Notes: a model not told the origin generated them from the letters alone. DNA of 20,875 nucleotides from DAOUBP01 sp034432655 (GCA_034432655.1 DAOUBP010000013.1:1-20875); one strand, 5' to 3'. Numbered from the stretch's first letter, positions 1 through 7,685 are shown. Numbers and translations: made by a program.

Positions 1-181
1 ACCTGCGGTGTGTGCAGGTGCACGTGTGGTCGTGCGGCCGTCAGTGACGAGCCGCTTCGCCCATTACCGGAATAAATTCTTAACTTTCATAAGATGCGAA
101 CTCCGCTATGTGTGATGTCTATCTGTTGTCTCCATGAGATATCAGGTCACGGTCAGAGACCGGCCTTTCACCAGAAGATGA
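1..181. other. No gene seen at left edge
   Basis: I see no convincing coding region here. A small inverted repeat (cggtc / gaccg, 150-154 and 158-162) lies just downstream of the leftmost gene as read on the minus strand, but it is too short and has no T-run, so I do not call a terminator. Confidence 0.4.
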
Positions 182-1045
182 TCACGGCAAGATCGCAAAC
201 ACCCGCGCCGGAAAGCCTGAGCCGTCCTTGGGCTTCGGCACGGCCACCACCACCAGCGCACCATACTCCGGCACCTTGTCCAGGTTGGTCAACAGCTCGA
301 TCTGATAGTGGTTGGTATTCAAGATGTACGCCTCCAGCGAGTAATCCCCCTTGCTGGTGGCAACGCCGGGATCGGTATCGGTGGGCTCATGGCCCGAAGC
401 AGTGATCTTGCGCGTCTCGTAAAGATACTGGAGCACCTCCATGCTCCAGCCGGGATAATGCGCCACGCCGTTCGCGTCCCGGTTGGCCATCGCTTCCTTG
501 TCGGGCCACCGCTTCGACCAGTCGGTGCGCATGGCGACAAACGCACCTTCGGGGATGGGGCCGTATTTGGCCTCCCAGGCCTTCACGTCCTCCATGGTAA
601 TGGTGTAATCGGGGTTGGCGGCCACCTTCTCGTGCACGTCCAGCACCACCAACGGCAGCACCATCTCCGTGATCTCGATCTGATCAATGGTGCGCAGGCC
701 CTTGATGAAGTGCGCGGGCGGGTCCATGTGGGTGCCCCATTGGCCGACGTGGCAGAACTCCTGGGCGTAAAACCCAGAGCCCATGGTGCCCACACCTTCA
801 TCGTACCAGTAGAGCGTCGTCCGTACTTCATCGGGGAACCCGGGCCAATGGGGGATGCCCGGCTCGAAGGAATGGGTCAGATCCACGAACTGCTTGGTCT
901 TCAGCACTTCGTAGAGCTCCAACAGGGTGGGCGGGGCTGACGCTGCCGGGGCCTGGGTGGCGACGGGCGGCGGATAGCAGGCTACCACCAGCAACAACAC
1001 GACAAGCAAAGAGAACGACAAGCCGACAAATCTACGCGTGCGCAT
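182..1045 (-). CDS. Secreted lipoprotein of the cyclase / kynurenine formamidase-like family
   Basis: A 287-residue protein of the metal-dependent cyclase family (amide or ester hydrolases such as kynurenine formamidase). The N-terminus is a lipoprotein signal: basic MRTRR, a hydrophobic stretch and a lipobox ending at Cys23, so the mature protein should be lipid-anchored outside the membrane. The family metal-binding signature HVGQWGTHMDPPAHF is at residues 99-113 (H99, H106, D108, H112). Other family features are LTHSFEPGIPHWPG near residue 56, the segment around residues 171-176 (AMRTDW), and a C-terminal GFPARVFAI block. The start is well fixed: AAGGAGG sits about 8 bases upstream of the ATG. 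Most family members are cytoplasmic and about 210 residues long, so the lipoprotein export signal is notable. The substrate cannot be told from sequence. It is the last gene of a minus-strand series, 67 bases after the patatin-like gene. Confidence 0.88.
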   Translation of the reverse strand: MRTRRFVGLSFSLLVVLLLVVACYPPPVATQAPAASAPPTLLELYEVLKTKQFVDLTHSFEPGIPHWPGFPDEVRTTLYWYDEGVGTMGSGFYAQEFCHVGQWGTHMDPPAHFIKGLRTIDQIEITEMVLPLVVLDVHEKVAANPDYTITMEDVKAWEAKYGPIPEGAFVAMRTDWSKRWPDKEAMANRDANGVAHYPGWSMEVLQYLYETRKITASGHEPTDTDPGVATSKGDYSLEAYILNTNHYQIELLTNLDKVPEYGALVVVAVPKPKDGSGFPARVFAILP

Positions 1046-1112
1046 ACTGCTACCTCCTTCTTGATAGTGATAACGAAACGCTCGCGTTGACAGTATCCCG
1101 CGTCACCGGTTG

Positions 1113-2039
1113 TCAGCTATCTTGGACAACCATGCGAAAGTCCGGCGCAGCCTCCACCTGATCGTTCAAAATCTTCTCCCACAGCTCATCGCCATACCGT
1201 TCCAGTTCGGGGATCTTATCGGCCGCATCCATGCCGATGTTTTCGCGTAGGTCTACCTGGAAACGTCGGAAGTCCAGCCCTTCGTACAGGGTCGCCGTGG
1301 CCTGCACCTGCTGATCATCGGCCGACTGCAAGAACGCGCCCAGGATGGGATCAATCCATTCCCACGGCCATAGCTTGTTGGCCTTGTTAGGCGGCATACC
1401 GTGCGGGAAGCGGCCGGTGCCCAGGCTGATCAAGGTCGTCTGCCTGGGATCCCAGCCCAACACATATTTTGCCTCGAACGCGGCAATATAGCAAGGGTTG
1501 GCGTAGGAACCTACCCCGCCGTCCACATAACGGTCTTCGACGGCCGGGAAAAAGGTGGGCACAGAGGAGGAGGCCAGCACGGCTTTGGTAACAGGCCAAT
1601 GCGCGTACTCGGGCTTCCACGGCTTGATAAAACGAGTGCGGTTTTCCACCAGATCAAACGCGGTGATCACCACGTCAATCGGATCAGCGCCCCAAAAGTC
1701 CCCCATCACCCGATCGCCGATGTAACGGCGTAGCGCTTCTTCCAGAGGCCCATGTGGATACCGGTATTTGAAGAGGATCCAAAGCTGACTGCGCAGTGTT
1801 TTTTGAAAGATGACATCTCCGAGCGAGACGTACAGCTCATGCATCTGTCTGGCAGTCAGCCCGGCGCCGATGCCGGCCGAGATGATGGAACCAGTGGAGG
1901 TGCCGGCGGTCAGTTGGAAGATCTGGCGCACCGGCCGGCCCAAATGCTCTTCCAGCCTGCTCAGAGCCCGGGTGACCAAGACGCCTCGGATGCCACCGCC
2001 GTCTATGGCGATGGCCACATGGCTGCGGAACGGTTGCAT
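1113..2039 (-). CDS. Patatin-like phospholipase / acylhydrolase
   Basis: A 308-residue patatin-family lipid acylhydrolase, which uses a Ser-Asp dyad to cleave acyl chains from lipids. The glycine-rich oxyanion motif DGGGIRG is at residues 13-19. The nucleophile elbow GTSTG places the catalytic Ser at 48, and the partner Asp is in VDGG at residue 173. Length and motif order fit a complete, soluble enzyme; I see no signal peptide. The start at 2039 is chosen because AAAGGAGGT lies 4-5 bases upstream, whereas an in-frame extension to 2138 has no such site and would prepend unconserved sequence. The gene follows the membrane-protein gene on the same strand, with 126 bases between. That gap contains a palindrome (2115-2128) that could be an operator. 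The physiological lipid is unknown. Confidence 0.9.
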   Translation of the reverse strand: MQPFRSHVAIAIDGGGIRGVLVTRALSRLEEHLGRPVRQIFQLTAGTSTGSIISAGIGAGLTARQMHELYVSLGDVIFQKTLRSQLWILFKYRYPHGPLEEALRRYIGDRVMGDFWGADPIDVVITAFDLVENRTRFIKPWKPEYAHWPVTKAVLASSSVPTFFPAVEDRYVDGGVGSYANPCYIAAFEAKYVLGWDPRQTTLISLGTGRFPHGMPPNKANKLWPWEWIDPILGAFLQSADDQQVQATATLYEGLDFRRFQVDLRENIGMDAADKIPELERYGDELWEKILNDQVEAAPDFRMVVQDS

Positions 2040-2111
2040 GGGGGACCTCCTTTGGTGCAACCCACAAAGCAAAAAACGACAGGCTCCGACCAACCTGAAA
2101 GCAATCGCTGA

Positions 2112-2131
2112 CACGCCAGGTACCTGGCATG
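2112..2131. promoter_or_regulatory. Palindrome upstream of patatin-like gene
   Basis: GCCAGGTACCTGGC (2115-2128) is a perfect 14-base palindrome. Two further matched pairs beyond one mismatch extend it to about 20 bases. It lies roughly 75 bases upstream of the patatin-like start and just past the stop of the preceding gene. It could be a repressor operator or the stem of a terminator. There is no T-run directly after it on the minus strand, so the operator reading is slightly favoured. Confidence 0.35.
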
Positions 2132-2165
2132 TGAACAAGAAAAGGCCGGGAAACCGTGGGTTATT

Positions 2166-4247
2166 TTAGGCGCGTGAAGAGACTTTGTCAAGCATTTTTC
2201 GAGAAAATTTGTCCCCGCTTCGTGCCCGGCGGGAGGCCTGTATCACCAGCGCCAGGATCAACGCCGCCAACGTCCCCAGGGTGATCCATTTCGCTGCGGC
2301 CCGCAGCGGCGTATCCTCGAAGCGGAGCAGGATGTAACCCTCGCCAGCCGGCAATACGACCACCACGCGCGCCAGCGGACCATCCTCGCGCAGGACCTCT
2401 AGCTTGCGCACGGGCCGGCCGTCCTTGCCGTCCAGCAACCAGGCCGTCCAGCCGGGATACCAAAAACGGTTGAAGGTGATCGTCTGGCCGGGATCACGGG
2501 CATAGAAATAGACCTGCTCGTGTGCGCTGCCCATGTCCTCAGAGTTCACCGCCAGCGTCTCATTCTGGGGCACCCGGCTGTAGTCAACCCGGGTGGTCAC
2601 CTCTTTTCCTTGCACCCACAGCTCGGCCATGTCGGACCACCTGGGCCGCCGTTGCGGATCCACCCAGGCAGTGACGCCGGTCATCTCGTCGCTGGTGCGC
2701 TGAAACCGCATCAACGCGGCCATGGAGACCGGCCCTTGCTCTGGGGTCGGCTCGACGACCTCCACCTGCAGATAGGGATAGCTGCTGAGCAACAACAAGC
2801 CCGCCAGGATCCACGCGTGCCACCCCGCGCGGCCCCTGCTTATCTGGAACCTGGAACCCGCGGCCGGAAATCTGCCTTCCGCCACCAACATCCCCGGCAA
2901 GATGCTCAATGGGATGATGACCAGCATCAAATAGCGCCACGGGAACTGCGCATAGGGGACGATGGGCACGTAGCGCCAGGCCGGGGTCGAGATGGGCAGC
3001 ATCAGGAAGACGCCGGCCAGAGCCCACAGGCCCCAGAACCAGGCCTCTCGACGGATCACCGGGCGAAAACGGCGGGAAACGGCCAGCGCGATCATCGTCA
3101 AGAGGGTGGCCGCCGCTCCCAGCTGATGGCTCATCCCGCCCTGGGCCGCGTCATCCGACCCCGGCTGACTGATGCCAAAGCCCCACGCCGGATCGAAGAG
3201 CTGGTGGAAATAGACGAAGTGCTGGGTCGGATCGTAATACTCGCCGAACCACTGCGTGCGATTGATGTAAGCCTGCTCCACCAACGCGGGCACGAAAAAA
3301 GCCGCGCTGAGACCCAGGCCTAACAGGAAAGCCAGGCCTGGCGCGATCAAAGTCTTCAGGACAGATAGCCATGCCGAGCGCGACGCCACGGCCCCTGAAA
3401 ACGCGAACTGGTTTCGAGGCTCTAGCCGGTCTGGTTGTCTTCGCGAGCAACCGGCTGCAGCCTCGAGTCCAGAACAGCCGGCGGGCATTTTCAGGGCAGA
3501 TGTCATATCTGGCCTTGGCCACACCTGGGGAGAAGAAGATGCGTCAGCCTGGGTCGGCTCCCCCTGTGCCTTGCGCCGTCCGTCTCGCCACTGCCACCAC
3601 AGCGAAACAGCCACATACGCTGCCAGCGGGGGCGTGAACACCAGGGCGACCAGGTTGCTGGTCCACATGATCAGCGCATAACCGATCCCTGCCCCGATCA
3701 CCGCGGCCGGTCGCGGTCGCGTCACCGTCTCCCGAAAGCCCCACAGCGCCAGCGGCAGAAACGCCAGAGCCAGCGATTCGGCCATCGCCGCCCGCACGAA
3801 AACATCTACCAAATGGTACGGGATCGTCATGTAGGCCACCGCCGCCACCAGGCCCGCGCCACGGCCCAACCAGGAACGCGCAAACCCGTACATGGCCAGG
3901 CCCGACAAGATCACCGACAGGCCCAAGACCGCCTTGACACTGGCCTCGAAGTCCAGGCCTCCGAAATGATGGAACAGCTCGCCCAAGAACGTCGCCAACG
4001 GCCCGTACACGATCCAAAACGGATAACCGTAACCGAAGGCCCAGTCCGGCCCCCAACGCGCGAACCAAATGCCGTCCTGCACCGATTTGTCGTACTGCTG
4101 GATGAAATAGACGTCGTGTCGCGCATCGTGCGCGCCCCAAAAGTAGCCGGGCTGCAGCAAAGGCGCGATCACCACACCGGCAAAGACCAACACCAGCAAC
4201 AGATAAAACCCTTCCTGGGTCCGCTGCCTGAACGCACTGGAATCCAT
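2166..4247 (-). CDS. Multi-span membrane protein, PTPS-related / GT-C-like glycosyltransferase family
   Basis: About 693 residues with many hydrophobic segments through residue ~470, then an extracytoplasmic C-terminal domain and one last membrane span. It belongs to the large membrane-protein family often labelled '6-pyruvoyl-tetrahydropterin synthase-related' or YfhO-like, whose fold resembles GT-C glycosyltransferases. The early GAHDARHDVYF segment carries the acidic residue expected in the first outer loop. It is clearly paralogous to the gene at 8928-11129 (GYPFWIVYGPLA versus GYPLWLVYAPLA; IPYHLVDVFVRAAMAES versus APYHLVQIYVRAALAEF). A palindromic insert (3393-3496) adds about 35 residues near residue 251. 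ATG codons at 4250 and 4247 both follow GAAGG; spacing favours 4247. A longer in-frame start at 4340 would run through the tandem repeat and is rejected. Substrate unknown; a role in surface glycan synthesis is inference. Confidence 0.75.
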   Translation of the reverse strand: MDSSAFRQRTQEGFYLLLVLVFAGVVIAPLLQPGYFWGAHDARHDVYFIQQYDKSVQDGIWFARWGPDWAFGYGYPFWIVYGPLATFLGELFHHFGGLDFEASVKAVLGLSVILSGLAMYGFARSWLGRGAGLVAAVAYMTIPYHLVDVFVRAAMAESLALAFLPLALWGFRETVTRPRPAAVIGAGIGYALIMWTSNLVALVFTPPLAAYVAVSLWWQWRDGRRKAQGEPTQADASSSPQVWPRPDMTSALKMPAGCSGLEAAAGCSRRQPDRLEPRNQFAFSGAVASRSAWLSVLKTLIAPGLAFLLGLGLSAAFFVPALVEQAYINRTQWFGEYYDPTQHFVYFHQLFDPAWGFGISQPGSDDAAQGGMSHQLGAAATLLTMIALAVSRRFRPVIRREAWFWGLWALAGVFLMLPISTPAWRYVPIVPYAQFPWRYLMLVIIPLSILPGMLVAEGRFPAAGSRFQISRGRAGWHAWILAGLLLLSSYPYLQVEVVEPTPEQGPVSMAALMRFQRTSDEMTGVTAWVDPQRRPRWSDMAELWVQGKEVTTRVDYSRVPQNETLAVNSEDMGSAHEQVYFYARDPGQTITFNRFWYPGWTAWLLDGKDGRPVRKLEVLREDGPLARVVVVLPAGEGYILLRFEDTPLRAAAKWITLGTLAALILALVIQASRRARSGDKFSRKMLDKVSSRA
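3393..3496. repeat. Palindromic insert inside membrane-protein gene (element C)
   Basis: The outer ends are inverted copies (ccctgaaaa at 3393-3401 and ttttcaggg at 3488-3496). Inside lies a second imperfect inverted pair, cgaggctctagccgg versus ccggctgcagcctcg. In coding sense it is open throughout and encodes a polar, Cys/Arg-rich stretch (KMPAGCSGLEAAAGCSRR and onward) that interrupts an otherwise hydrophobic membrane protein between spans. It looks like a small non-autonomous mobile element kept in frame. Confidence 0.65.
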
Positions 4248-4261
4248 CATGCCCTTCACTT

Positions 4262-4417
4262 TTTGGATTGCGGCGCCTGGGCGCCGCTTTTGAATCGCCG
4301 CCCTAACCTTGAAATGGTGCCCCGCTTTGGATTGCAGCACCTGGACGCCGCTTTTGAATCGCCGCCCTAACCTTGAAATGGTGCCCCGCTTTGGATTGCG
4401 GCGCCTGGGCGCCGCTC
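4262..4417. repeat. 64-base tandem repeat between two membrane-protein genes
   Basis: Units begin at tttggattg at 4262, 4326 and 4390, giving a period of exactly 64 bases and about 2.4 copies. The first and third copies contain GCGGCGCC-TG-GGCGCCGC, a perfect inverted repeat with 8-base arms; the middle copy is degenerate (gcagcacctggacgccgc). The array fills the space between the stop of the upstream gene (4416) and the start of the downstream gene (4247-4250), ending about a dozen bases before that start. The period is not a multiple of three, so it is not a coding repeat. Confidence 0.85.
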
Positions 4418-6170
4418 ACGGCTGTATCACCAACTTGTCGTCCCCGCCGACTCCGAGCCTCGCCCCGGTCTCCGACAGGTAAAACCCCAGCCAATACCGA
4501 TAACTGTCGCTCACCGGCGCGTCTATGGGCAAGGTCACCTGATATTCATCGGCCACCACCTGGCCAGGGCGCCAGCGCGAGGTCGGCAGCCGGCCGCTGA
4601 GCGGCATGGTGTCCTGCTGGCCGTGCCGTGTGCCATCGGGCCCCAGAACGTGGAAGAAAACGGTGTAATCACGGTCAAGCGGCCGCAACGCCTGCCACTC
4701 CACTGCGACGGAAACCCTGCCTCCCGGTCCCGGCGTGCCGGCCGTGGTCACGCGCAACAGGGCGATTTCGTCCTGGCCGAAAATCGCCACCGGCGCATTG
4801 GGGATGGAGGCTTTTGCTGTTTCGAGGCGCAGGTCACCGTAGACCGCCAGCACTACCAGGACGATCAACGCGCCGCTCAGCGAAATCGCTTGGCGCTGGC
4901 GGCCACGGGGAGGCAGCGTTGTACACAGCCGGTGGGCGCCGACCCCGGCCAGCCATGCCAGCCACGGCCCGGCCAGCAACAGCAGCTGCCAGGGGTAAGT
5001 CAACGTCCCAGACAAGGCCGGTAGAAAACGCCAGAACGCGGCAGCAAAAGTCGAAGCCAGCCAGACCAGGGACACTACCAGAGCCAGAGAGCACAGCACC
5101 TCACTGCGCCGGACTGGCGAACGCCCCAGACCGGTGCGCCGCCCAGAAAGGACCAACGCTATAACCACCAGCGCAAAAGCCATGATCCCCAGGCTGAAGC
5201 TCAGCGTGTCGTCCGCCCCGGGGATGCTGGGGCCACGGCCCCAACCGGGCCACAACAACTGGTGGGGATAGACCAAATGTTCGCCGAACACAACGTAGGT
5301 AGCGCTGCCCCAACCGTGGCGAAGGACCGCCGGCAACAGCCCTAACGCAGCCAGGGCCAACCCGCCGGCCCATCCGGCCAGAAAAATGCCTCGGCCAGCG
5401 CCCCCATGGCCGGCCGAGGCCGGCTGCGCCGCACCAGCCCGCGGTCTCAACCGCAGCCCCACCAGCCACCCCCCTAACAGGAGCACAGCCAGCCAGACTC
5501 CCAGCCCGGCTTGCGTCCACAACACAGCAGCCAGGCCCAAAGCAAAAGCGGCCGCGCGAAAAACATTCCCCTTCGTAGTGGCGACTTCAGTCGCTCTCGG
5601 GTGCCAGGAACGGCTAAAGCCGTTACTACGAAGATTTGCGGCCGCTTGTAACACCCACGGCAACAGGCCCAACACAAACGCCTCGGCCAGCGCGCCGCGC
5701 ACCAACACCGTCGCCAGGCCCAGCGGCCAATAGACATAAACCATAGCCGCCACCAGCGCCGGCCAGGAAGCCAGCCGCTGCCGCGCCCAACGATACATAC
5801 CGACCGAACCCGCTATCAGGCTGCCGGCGAAAACCAGCTTAACGGCATCGGCCGGTAACGCGCCTGCCAACCGGAACAACGCCGCCAGAACATAGGGCAA
5901 GAAGCCCTCCCCGCGCAGCAAGTCGAACGGACGGCCGATCAACGGCATCCAGCCCCAGTCACGCCAACGCGCCGACAGGTCAACCAGGTTGAAAACCGGC
6001 AGGAAACCGCTGTGCAGTTCGGGGTAGCCCGGATAGGCCAACGGCGCCCAGGCGAAAACAGGCAACAGCCAGGCCAGCAACGCGGGCGCGTCAGGCCAGC
6101 GCAGCCCCAGACGGTCAAATAGAGCACCAAGACGATCTTTGTTCACGCGCATATCCTGACAAAGAACCAC
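4416..6170 (-). CDS. Multi-span membrane protein, GT-C-like, second family member
   Basis: 584 residues (from a GTG at 6170; an ATG at 6152 is equally possible, and neither has a clear ribosome site). Multiple hydrophobic spans occupy residues ~30 to ~430, followed by a soluble beta-rich C-terminal domain (about residues 450-584) containing YTVFFHVLGPDG and a WRPGQVVADEYQV segment. That tail is common in large membrane glycosyltransferase-like proteins of Chloroflexota. It is a distant paralogue of the neighbouring family: compare VLVRGALAEAFVLGLLPW here with the RAAMAES/RAALAEF region of the other two. Residues 180-200 are encoded by a 63-base palindromic element (5571-5633). The stop abuts the 64-base tandem repeat. 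It is likely co-oriented and possibly co-transcribed with the 2166-4247 gene. Exact reaction unknown. Confidence 0.72.
   Translation of the reverse strand: MVLCQDMRVNKDRLGALFDRLGLRWPDAPALLAWLLPVFAWAPLAYPGYPELHSGFLPVFNLVDLSARWRDWGWMPLIGRPFDLLRGEGFLPYVLAALFRLAGALPADAVKLVFAGSLIAGSVGMYRWARQRLASWPALVAAMVYVYWPLGLATVLVRGALAEAFVLGLLPWVLQAAANLRSNGFSRSWHPRATEVATTKGNVFRAAAFALGLAAVLWTQAGLGVWLAVLLLGGWLVGLRLRPRAGAAQPASAGHGGAGRGIFLAGWAGGLALAALGLLPAVLRHGWGSATYVVFGEHLVYPHQLLWPGWGRGPSIPGADDTLSFSLGIMAFALVVIALVLSGRRTGLGRSPVRRSEVLCSLALVVSLVWLASTFAAAFWRFLPALSGTLTYPWQLLLLAGPWLAWLAGVGAHRLCTTLPPRGRQRQAISLSGALIVLVVLAVYGDLRLETAKASIPNAPVAIFGQDEIALLRVTTAGTPGPGGRVSVAVEWQALRPLDRDYTVFFHVLGPDGTRHGQQDTMPLSGRLPTSRWRPGQVVADEYQVTLPIDAPVSDSYRYWLGFYLSETGARLGVGGDDKLVIQP
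5571..5633. repeat. 63-base palindromic element inserted in frame (element A)
   Basis: Ends are cttcgtagt (5571-5579) and actacgaag (5625-5633), with matching extended to about 20 bases at a few mismatches. Each half also contains its own mini-hairpin (aacggct-aa-agccgtt and gcgac-ttca-gtcgc type). The length is exactly 21 codons. In the coding sense of the host gene it reads LRSNGFSRSW then HPRATEVATTK. A close relative of the element is in the gene at 8928-11129 (10461-10526), read in the same frame. Confidence 0.8.
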
Positions 6171-6248
6171 ACAAACTTGCAGCGGCCTGCCGTCTCAGCG
6201 GATCGCAAACGGGATGCTTTGAGCCGGCCTGCGACCAACGGCCAGGGC

Positions 6249-6286
6249 CACCTGCCATTTGGCACCTGCTATCTTCCACCTGCCAT
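6249..6286. repeat. 14-base direct repeat, three copies
   Basis: cacctgcYat begins at 6249, 6263 and 6277, spaced exactly 14 bases apart. It starts at the stop codon of the PLP-enzyme gene and extends into the intergenic gap upstream of the membrane-protein gene. The rest of the 6171-6285 gap shows nothing I recognise. Confidence 0.6.
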
Positions 6287-7560
6287 CAGCCGCCAGCAGA
6301 CAGTTCACGCAGACAGGCCAGGCAGTAATCCACCTCCTCGGCCGTGTTGTAGTGCACCAACCCGGCCCGCACGACGCCGCCGCTCTCCTCCAGGCCCAAG
6401 TCCTCGGTCACCGTCACCGCATAGAAGTTGCCAGCCCACACATAGACGCCCCGTTCCGCCAGATGCTCCGCCACCGCCTGAGGGGAGTGCCCGGCCAGGC
6501 GAAACGCCGCCGTGGGTGTGCGTTGATCGAAGCGGGCAAAGTCCCGGATGCCGTAGAAACTCAGCCCGGGGATGGCCAGCAGCCCTGTCACAAAACGCTC
6601 GAACAACGCCCGCTCATAGACTTGAACCGCGGCCATCGCCTGCTTCAACGCCAGCCGACGGCCGGCGAAGCCGGGAAACCGGCCGGCAAAGGCGCTGCCG
6701 AACCGTTCGCCCAATTCAGCCAGGTACTCGACGGCCGCCAGGACCCCGGCCTGAGCCTCATGGTTCTGTGTGCCGGTCTCGAACTTGTCCGGCGGCTGAT
6801 CACCCGCGGGCCGCACCTTGTAAGCCTGTAACCGATCCAACAGCTCATAACGGCCCCATACCACCCCCGCGTGGGGCCCAAAAAACTTGTAGGGGGAGCA
6901 GACCAGGAAGTCGCAGTCCAACGCCTGAACATCTACAGGCCCATGCGGTACATAGTGCACTGCGTCCACCCACAGCCAGGCGCCGACCTGGTGGGCCATC
7001 CGGGCGATCTCGGCGATAGGGTTGATGGTGCCTACTGCGTTGGAGGCATACCCCACCGCCACCAAACGGGTGCGGGAGCTCAGCACCCCGGCCAACTCCT
7101 CCAGCCGCAGTGTGCAATCGGCCGGGTCGAACCCCACCTCGTGGACGATGACCCCTCGCTCCCGCAACGCCAGCCAGGGCGCCCGGTTGGCGTCGTGATC
7201 CAGCCGGGTGATCACGATCTCATCGCCCGGCCCCAGCGCGCGGCCGATGGCCCGGCTGAAGGCAAAGGTCAGGGTAGTCATGTTTGCGCCGAACACGATC
7301 TCTTGCGGCGAGCGCGCGTTCAACAAGTCGGCCATCGCCTGGTGGGCGGCCGTCAGGACGGCATCGCTCTCGCGGCTGGTGCGAAATGCGCCGCCGTGAT
7401 TGGCATTGCAGCGCACCAGGTAACGGTTCATGGCGTCAATCACGCGCTGCGGGACCTGGGTGCCGCCCGGGCCGTCGAAGAAGACCGCGGGCCGGCCGGC
7501 ATCGGTCAACGCCAGGGCCGGGAACTGGTCCCGCAAAGATGAAAGATCAATGAACGACAT
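6286..7560 (-). CDS. Cysteine desulfurase-like PLP-dependent enzyme (class V aminotransferase fold)
   Basis: A 424-residue class V aminotransferase-fold protein, closest in my reading to the 'cysteine desulfurase-like, VC1184' subfamily. The PLP-binding Lys is K225 in SPYKFFGPHAG. The cofactor Asp is D199 in WVDAVHYVPHG, and LDHDANRAPW at about 120-129 and NHGGAFRTSRESD at about 54-66 are typical of the subfamily. I do not find the flexible-loop catalytic Cys arrangement of IscS or SufS; the visible Cys residues (51, 149, 216, 221 and C-terminal ones) are not in those motifs. True desulfurase activity is therefore doubtful. The start at 7560 is set by CAGGAGA about 8-9 bases upstream. No Fe-S assembly genes are nearby. 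It is the first gene of the minus-strand series and has its own predicted promoter. Confidence 0.86.
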   Translation of the reverse strand: MSFIDLSSLRDQFPALALTDAGRPAVFFDGPGGTQVPQRVIDAMNRYLVRCNANHGGAFRTSRESDAVLTAAHQAMADLLNARSPQEIVFGANMTTLTFAFSRAIGRALGPGDEIVITRLDHDANRAPWLALRERGVIVHEVGFDPADCTLRLEELAGVLSSRTRLVAVGYASNAVGTINPIAEIARMAHQVGAWLWVDAVHYVPHGPVDVQALDCDFLVCSPYKFFGPHAGVVWGRYELLDRLQAYKVRPAGDQPPDKFETGTQNHEAQAGVLAAVEYLAELGERFGSAFAGRFPGFAGRRLALKQAMAAVQVYERALFERFVTGLLAIPGLSFYGIRDFARFDQRTPTAAFRLAGHSPQAVAEHLAERGVYVWAGNFYAVTVTEDLGLEESGGVVRAGLVHYNTAEEVDYCLACLRELSAGG

Positions 7561-7610
7561 AGATTTCGTCTCCTGTTGCCAGATCAACACCGGGAACGAT
7601 GTTGCTGCCC

Positions 7611-7639
7611 ATCATAATGCTGTTGCGCCTCTTCCGCAA
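7611..7639 (-). promoter_or_regulatory. Predicted promoter for the PLP-enzyme gene
   Basis: On the minus strand, TTGCGG (complement of 7634-7639) is separated by 17 bases from TATGAT (complement of 7611-7616). It would start transcription roughly 45 bases upstream of the ATG at 7560. It overlaps the plus-strand promoter footprint in the same gap. Confidence 0.45.
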
Positions 7640-7652
7640 ACCCTGCTATAAT
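7623..7652 (+). promoter_or_regulatory. Sigma-70-like promoter for the 7686 gene
   Basis: TTGCGC (7623-7628), an 18-base spacer, then a consensus TATAAT (7647-7652). Predicted start near 7659, leaving a leader of about 27 bases with GGAGAGG before the ATG at 7686. The consensus -10 in this GC-rich context is good support. Confidence 0.6.
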
Positions 7653-7685
7653 GGCGCGCACCAATCTGTTATGGACGGAGAGGCT

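Noticed and set aside
3435..4370. Long plus-strand open frame opposite the 2166-4247 gene
   Set aside because: Arg/Gln/His-rich translation without family resemblance; shadow of the membrane-protein gene.
4262..4417. CRISPR array
   Set aside because: The 64-base unit repeats with no distinct spacers between copies and there are no cas genes; it is a simple tandem repeat.
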